Assembly: GCA_027067235.1 (NCBI GenBank)
Contig: JALXFQ010000453.1
Span: 1 to 10,217, forward strand
Length of the DNA stretch: 10,217 nucleotides
Reading direction: 5' to 3'
From: Gammaproteobacteria bacterium
Lineage (GTDB): Bacteria > Pseudomonadota > Gammaproteobacteria > QOAV01
Part shown: one piece after another, positions 6,912 through 10,217 of the stretch
How positions within the stretch are numbered: the stretch's first letter is position 1
Layout: each line of letters begins with the position of its first letter
Notes under the pieces: model-generated
The model's database searches: none
Seen by the model: the letters and a program-made list of their open reading frames with translations, nothing else
What the model was told of the DNA's origin: nothing
Made by a program: the position numbers and the translations under genes

Positions 6912-7497
6912 CAGTGTTCTCTTGGTCCAGCGTGTAGTTTAGTTCCATGGCGATGGTTTCCACATCGCGGATCTCCGACAGCGGCGGCAAATCGTTGAGA
7001 CTGCCCAGGTTGAAATGTTCCAGAAAACCGTTGGTCGTTCCCAGTAGCGCCGGTTTGCCCGGCACATCGCGATGACCGACGACCCTGACCCACTCGCGGT
7101 TCAACAGGGTCTTGACGATTTCAGAGCTGACCGCCACGCCGCGTATTTCTTCGATATCGGCGCGCGTAACCGGTTGCCGGTAGGCTATGATGGCCAGGGT
7201 TTCCAGCAGGGCGCGTGAATATTTGCGCGGCCGCTCTTCCCACAGTTTCTGCAGCCAGGGCGAATATTTCGCCTCGCTCTGGAAACGGTAGCCACGCGAA
7301 ATCCTGCGCAGCACGATACCACGTCCGGCATAATCATTCTGCAGTTCGCCCAGGGCCTTTTTCACCTCATCGCGATGGGGGTGGGCCTCTTGCGGAAACA
7401 GGCTGATGAAACGGTCGATGGTCAACGGCCTGTCCGATACCAGCAGGGCGGCCTCCAGTATGTTTTTCAGCGCTTCCGGCTGTTTCTGCTTGCTCAT
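6745..7497 (-). CDS. scpB: Segregation and condensation protein B (ScpB)
   Basis: ScpB is the dimeric KITE-type winged-helix partner of the kleisin ScpA; with SMC they form a condensin that organises and segregates the chromosome. The family core runs from LKNILEAALLVSDRPLTIDR (10-29) through GIVLRRISRGYRFQSEAKY (60-78), the ETLAIIAYRQPVTRADIEEIRG stretch (99-120), SSEIVKTLLNREWVRVVGHRDVPGKPALLGTT (124-155, partly cited by position) and FLEHFNLGSLNDLPPLSEI (158-176). The remaining tail to residue 250 is low-complexity, rich in Gln, Glu, Ser and Gly and net acidic; 196-250 are read over the start of rluB in another frame. The start overlaps the scpA stop in ATGA and has GAAGG 7 nt upstream (7509-7505), so the start is well fixed. 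The core without the tail is the usual ScpB length (about 190). Confidence 0.95.
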   Translation of the reverse strand: MSKQKQPEALKNILEAALLVSDRPLTIDRFISLFPQEAHPHRDEVKKALGELQNDYAGRGIVLRRISRGYRFQSEAKYSPWLQKLWEERPRKYSRALLETLAIIAYRQPVTRADIEEIRGVAVSSEIVKTLLNREWVRVVGHRDVPGKPALLGTTNGFLEHFNLGSLNDLPPLSEIRDVETIAMELNYTLDQENTDEQAKQNGETQPGKKRLEIVAEKTQEQQASSQEGSTQADDISGSSGQSETAGSEG

Positions 7498-8297
7498 GCT
7501 GCCGCCTTCACATGGATGGGCGCATAGGGTTCGTTCTGGATCAGTACGATAGTGCGTTCTTTCAGCAGCTCCAGCAGGGCAATGAAAGTCACTACCACGC
7601 CTTCCCTGCCCTCATTGGCGTCGAACAGGGATTCCAGCGCGGTGTAATGATCCGGGGAAATGCGTTCCAGCACCTGGGTCATGCGTTCGCGCATGCTCAG
7701 CCCGGCCTCCGCCACCTGGTGGCGCCGGGTCTGATCCATGCGGGTCAATACGTTGCGAAAGGCATCGAGCAATTCAAACAGGCTCACATCCGGCTCCGCC
7801 TGCTCGGTTTTCTCGATATCGGCGTCTACCACAGCGGGGAAAATTTCGCGACCAATGCGCGGCAATCTGTCCAGATCTTCCGCCGCGCTGCGATAGCGCT
7901 CGTATTCCTGCAGACGACGGATCAGTTGCGCTCGCGGGTCGTCTTCTTCCCCGTCTTCGTCCACCGGGCGCGGCAGCATCATGCGCGATTTGATTTCCGC
8001 CAGTATGGCGGCCATGACCAGGTATTCCGCCGCCAGATCCAGCTTGGCCAGCGACATCATTTCGATGTAGGACACATATTGCTCGGTGATTTCGGCCACC
8101 TGGATATCCAGTATGTCCATGTTCTGCTTGCGAATCAGGTACAGCAACAGGTCCAGCGGGCCTTCGAAACGATCCAGGAACACTTCCATGGCGTCCGGTG
8201 GAATATACAGATCCTGCGGCACTTCGGTAACGGCCTTGCCGTCGACGATGGCGAAAGGCAGTTCTTCCTGCACCGGATGTGGGGAAATGTCTGTCAT
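7494..8297 (-). CDS. scpA: Segregation and condensation protein A (ScpA, kleisin)
   Basis: ScpA is the bacterial kleisin that bridges the two SMC heads and binds the ScpB dimer. The 267-residue protein shows the diagnostic N-terminal FEGPLDLLLYLIRKQNMDI (44-62) that contacts the SMC neck, then a helical stretch EYLVMAAILAEIKSRMMLP (91-109), an acidic linker DEDGEEDDP (113-121), and the C-terminal winged helix VVVTFIALLELLKERTIVL (234-252) that binds the SMC cap. A roughly 35-residue N-terminal extension precedes the kleisin start; similar extensions are known in proteobacterial ScpA proteins. ATGA overlaps join it to trpS upstream and scpB downstream, so all three are probably translated from one message. 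No separate ribosome site stands out, which fits coupling to trpS. Confidence 0.95.
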   Translation of the reverse strand: MTDISPHPVQEELPFAIVDGKAVTEVPQDLYIPPDAMEVFLDRFEGPLDLLLYLIRKQNMDILDIQVAEITEQYVSYIEMMSLAKLDLAAEYLVMAAILAEIKSRMMLPRPVDEDGEEDDPRAQLIRRLQEYERYRSAAEDLDRLPRIGREIFPAVVDADIEKTEQAEPDVSLFELLDAFRNVLTRMDQTRRHQVAEAGLSMRERMTQVLERISPDHYTALESLFDANEGREGVVVTFIALLELLKERTIVLIQNEPYAPIHVKAAA

Positions 8298-9520
8298 ACC
8301 AGCCGCGTATAATCCACGCCCATGCAGCGCCTGACTTCCTGCATGGTTTTTTCCGCCATGTCGCGGGCGCGTTCGTTGCCTTCCTCGATCACGTTGCGCA
8401 GGGTGGCGGGGTCTTCTTCATACTGCCTGGCGCGCTCGGCGATCTCGGCCTGTTCCCTGAGAATGGCGTCGATCACCGGCTGTTTGCAGTCAACGCAGCC
8501 TATGCCGGCGGTGGTGCAGCCCTGTTTTACCCATTCATGCACGGATGCATCGGTGTACACCTGATGCAATTGCCACACCGGACATTTTTCCGGATCGCCG
8601 GGGTCGGTGCGACGTTGCCGCGCCGGATCCGTGGGCATGGAGCGCAGGGCCTTTTCCACCCGCTCCGGGTCGTCACGCAGGGCGATGGTGTTGCCGTAGG
8701 ATTTGGACATTTTCTGACCGTCCAGCCCGGGGAATTTCGGTGTTTCGGTGAGTAATGGCTCGGGTTCCTGCAGGATCACGCGGCCGCCGCCTTCCAGATA
8801 GCCCAGCAGACGTTCCTTGTCGCCCACGGTAAGGTTCTGCTGGTCGCGCAACAGCGCCTGGGCTTTTTCCAGCGCATCGGTATCACCCTGCTCCTGAAAC
8901 GCCCTGCGCAGATCGCGGTACATCCTGCCGGACTTCTTGCCCATCATGCGAATGGCGGACTCGGCCTGTTCCTCGAAACCTTCGCCGCGCCCGTAAAGAT
9001 AATTGAAACGCCGCGCCACTTCCCGTGTCAGCTCCACATGGGGCACCTGGTCCTCGCCCACCGGTACCTGTCCGGCATGATACAGCAGAATATCGGCGCT
9101 CTGCAGCAGAGGATAGCCAAAAAAACCGTAGGTGTTGAGATCGAGGTCCTTGAGTTTTTCCTGCTGGTCCTTGAATGACGGCACGCGCTCCAGCCAGCCC
9201 AGTGGTGTAAACATGGACAGCAGCAAATGCAACTCGGCATGTTGTGGTACGCGGCTCTGAACAAACAGATTGGCCGCGCCCGGGTCAACGCCCGCGGCCA
9301 GCCAGTCCACCACCATGTCCCAGACATGTTTTTCCATGTCCCCGGGGTCGGCGTAATGAGTGGTCAGCGCATGCCAGTCGGCGACAAAGAAAAAGCAGTC
9401 GTATTCGTGCTGCAAGCGTACCCAGTTCTTCAATACGCCGTGGTAATGGCCCAGATGCAGCTTGCCCGTGGGGCGCATGCCGGAAACGACGCGTTGTGAC
9501 TGTCCTGCGATTTCTATCAA
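8294..9520 (-). CDS. trpS: Tryptophanyl-tRNA synthetase, long form with four-cysteine motif (TrpS)
   Basis: TrpS is the class I synthetase that charges tRNA-Trp with tryptophan using ATP. The catalytic signatures are SGMRPTGKLHLGHYHG (13-28, HIGH-type HLGH) and GLDGQKMSKSYGN (265-277, KMSKS). GEDQVPHVELTREVARRFN (155-173) is typical of the Rossmann core. The protein is 408 residues against about 334 in E. coli; the excess is mainly an insertion of about 65 residues at 178-260, a form I recall from Pseudomonas-like enzymes. Cys313, Cys335, Cys342 and Cys345 are spaced C-x21-C-x6-C-x2-C, nearly the pattern that binds a [4Fe-4S] cluster in Thermotoga maritima TrpRS. The start is TTG 9520-9518: GGAG is 6 nt upstream, and the next in-frame ATG is Met15, inside the HIGH-loop strand. 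It lies 16 bp after the M50 protease gene and overlaps scpA by ATGA. Confidence 0.96.
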   Translation of the reverse strand: MIEIAGQSQRVVSGMRPTGKLHLGHYHGVLKNWVRLQHEYDCFFFVADWHALTTHYADPGDMEKHVWDMVVDWLAAGVDPGAANLFVQSRVPQHAELHLLLSMFTPLGWLERVPSFKDQQEKLKDLDLNTYGFFGYPLLQSADILLYHAGQVPVGEDQVPHVELTREVARRFNYLYGRGEGFEEQAESAIRMMGKKSGRMYRDLRRAFQEQGDTDALEKAQALLRDQQNLTVGDKERLLGYLEGGGRVILQEPEPLLTETPKFPGLDGQKMSKSYGNTIALRDDPERVEKALRSMPTDPARQRRTDPGDPEKCPVWQLHQVYTDASVHEWVKQGCTTAGIGCVDCKQPVIDAILREQAEIAERARQYEEDPATLRNVIEEGNERARDMAEKTMQEVRRCMGVDYTRLV

Positions 9521-9526
9521 GATTGA

Positions 9527-9532
9527 CTCCGT
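9527..9532 (-). promoter_or_regulatory. Shine-Dalgarno site supporting the TTG start of trpS
   Basis: ACGGAG on the minus strand lies 6 nt before TTG (9520-9518), an optimal distance, and no ATG or GTG is available between it and Met15. It sits in the short gap after the upstream protease stop (9539-9537). Confidence 0.65.
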
Positions 9533-9536
9533 AATG

Positions 9537-10172
9537 TCAGGTAAACAGGTGGCCGATGGTATCCATGAGCGCGCCCACCGGCGGACCCATGATCTTGCCC
9601 AGGTAACCGGTATAGATCAGCGCCAGAAGAATGAATATACCGTATGGCTCCACTTTCGACAGGGCATTGCCGACGCTGTGTGGCAACAGACCCACGGCAA
9701 CGCGGCCGCCGTCCAGCGGGGGTATGGGCAGCAGGTTCAGTACCATCAGGATGACATTGATGACAATACCGGCCCGGCCCATCAGCGCCAGCGGCATGAA
9801 AAAGCTGTAGTCGGCGGCCAGCCCGGTAGCGATTTTCATGATCAGCGCCCACAGGATCGCCATAATGAGATTTGCCGCAGCGACAATCGCCATGTCGCGC
9901 TTCGGGTGGTTGAGTTTGTTGAACGCCACCGGCACAGGTTTGGCCCAGCCAAAAATAAAGCCGCCCATTGCCAGCAGCAAACCCGGCACCAGAATGGTGC
10001 CGATGGGATCAATATGCCTGATCGGGTTCAGAGTCAGTCGCCCCATTTTATCCGCAGTGGAATCACCCAGTTGTTTGGCAACCCAGCCGTGGGCGACTTC
10101 GTGGATAGTAATGGCGAATATGACGGGGATGGCCCAGATAGTGATTTTTTGGACCAGTAAAGCGAAATCCAT
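9537..10172 (-). CDS. Site-2 protease family (M50) membrane metalloprotease
   Basis: This is a compact integral-membrane zinc metalloprotease of the M50/site-2 protease class (S2P-like, SREBP-independent bacterial group); substrates are not known to me. The 211-residue protein has the zinc motif HEVAH (24-28, inside hydrophobic ITIHEVAHGW) and the distal NLLPIPPLDGGRV (146-158) with the third ligand Asp154. Hydrophobic segments lie at about 5-25, 57-76, 94-116, 128-150 and 177-195. NPIRHIDPIGT (49-59) and the GWAKPVPV segment (75-82) are common in this small S2P group. There is no PDZ domain, so it is not the RseP type. The ATG at 10172-10170 has AGG a few nt upstream. It follows a probable yciO-type gene by 15 bp and precedes trpS by 16 bp, so it belongs to the same operon. 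Confidence 0.93.
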   Translation of the reverse strand: MDFALLVQKITIWAIPVIFAITIHEVAHGWVAKQLGDSTADKMGRLTLNPIRHIDPIGTILVPGLLLAMGGFIFGWAKPVPVAFNKLNHPKRDMAIVAAANLIMAILWALIMKIATGLAADYSFFMPLALMGRAGIVINVILMVLNLLPIPPLDGGRVAVGLLPHSVGNALSKVEPYGIFILLALIYTGYLGKIMGPPVGALMDTIGHLFT

Positions 10173-10187
10173 GGTTGCCTGATAGCT

Positions 10188-10217
10188 CTATTCGAATGGT
10201 GTGGTATCGCCGAGCCC
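10188..10217 (-). CDS. C-terminal end of a probable YciO/Sua5-type threonylcarbamoyl-AMP synthase-like gene (partial)
   Basis: From the right edge the minus strand reads nine codons, GLGDTTPFE, then TAG (10190-10188). This closely resembles the REGVGD-x-x-PF ending of YciO/Sua5/TsaC-family proteins (E. coli YciO ends in GVGDVKPFL). A YciO-like gene next to this protease and trpS is an arrangement I recall from other gammaproteobacteria. Only nine residues are visible, so the call rests on a short tail plus context. The 15-bp gap to the protease gene suggests one operon. Confidence 0.45.
   Translation of the reverse strand, partial: GLGDTTPFE

Noticed and set aside
7512..8312. 266-codon plus-strand open frame opposite scpA
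   Set aside because: Antisense shadow; scpA has full kleisin motifs and coupled neighbours.
8308..8313. Perfect TATAAT on the plus strand near the trpS/scpA junction
   Set aside because: No -35 hexamer at 16-18 bp and no TGn extension; the bases encode the conserved C-terminus of TrpRS on the other strand, and no plus-strand gene follows.

Overview
The window is a GC-rich stretch of ordinary bacterial chromosome and is most likely from a gammaproteobacterium. The reasons are an Rsd/AlgQ anti-sigma factor (a family largely confined to gammaproteobacteria), a GyrA whose numbering matches E. coli residue for residue through the active site, UbiG, and the order gyrA-mtnA-mtaD-ubiG, which I recall from Pseudomonas. 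I cannot name the genus. Every gene has a homologue I recognise at family level. I see no phage, insertion sequence, CRISPR array, toxin-antitoxin module, tRNA or rRNA, and no stretch over 300 bases without a gene.

Left part (1-5192). The minus strand carries the first 430 codons of gyrA, running off the left edge, and mtnA upstream of it. A 190-bp gap between them holds the gyrA promoter and leader. mtnA and the plus-strand gene mtaD diverge with only 13 bp between their start codons. Going right, mtaD, ubiG and a short squalene/phytoene-synthase-like gene are translationally packed (ATGA overlap, then a 20-bp overlap). mtaD and mtnA are two steps of the methylthioadenosine salvage route that goes through methylthioinosine. 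UbiG is the ubiquinone O-methyltransferase; its by-product S-adenosylhomocysteine is also a possible MtaD substrate.

Middle (5181-5942). rsd/algQ converges on the squalene-synthase-like gene, and the two 3' ends overlap by 12 bp. Its AT-rich upstream region has a sigma70-like promoter and an imperfect 23-bp palindrome sitting on the first possible start codon.

Right part (5943-10217). A tightly packed minus-strand operon reads, in transcription order: the last nine codons of a probable YciO/Sua5-type gene, a site-2 protease (M50) membrane protein, trpS (TTG start), scpA, scpB and rluB. trpS/scpA and scpA/scpB share ATGA overlaps. scpB/rluB overlap by an unusually long 167 bp, where one frame encodes an acidic tail and the other a strongly basic one. 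The operon mixes translation (TrpRS, 23S rRNA pseudouridylation), chromosome condensation (ScpA/ScpB with SMC) and a membrane protease.

I did not find a clearly novel system. The best leads are the scpB/rluB dual-coding tails, the palindrome at the rsd start, and the shrunken squalene-synthase-like protein coupled to ubiG.
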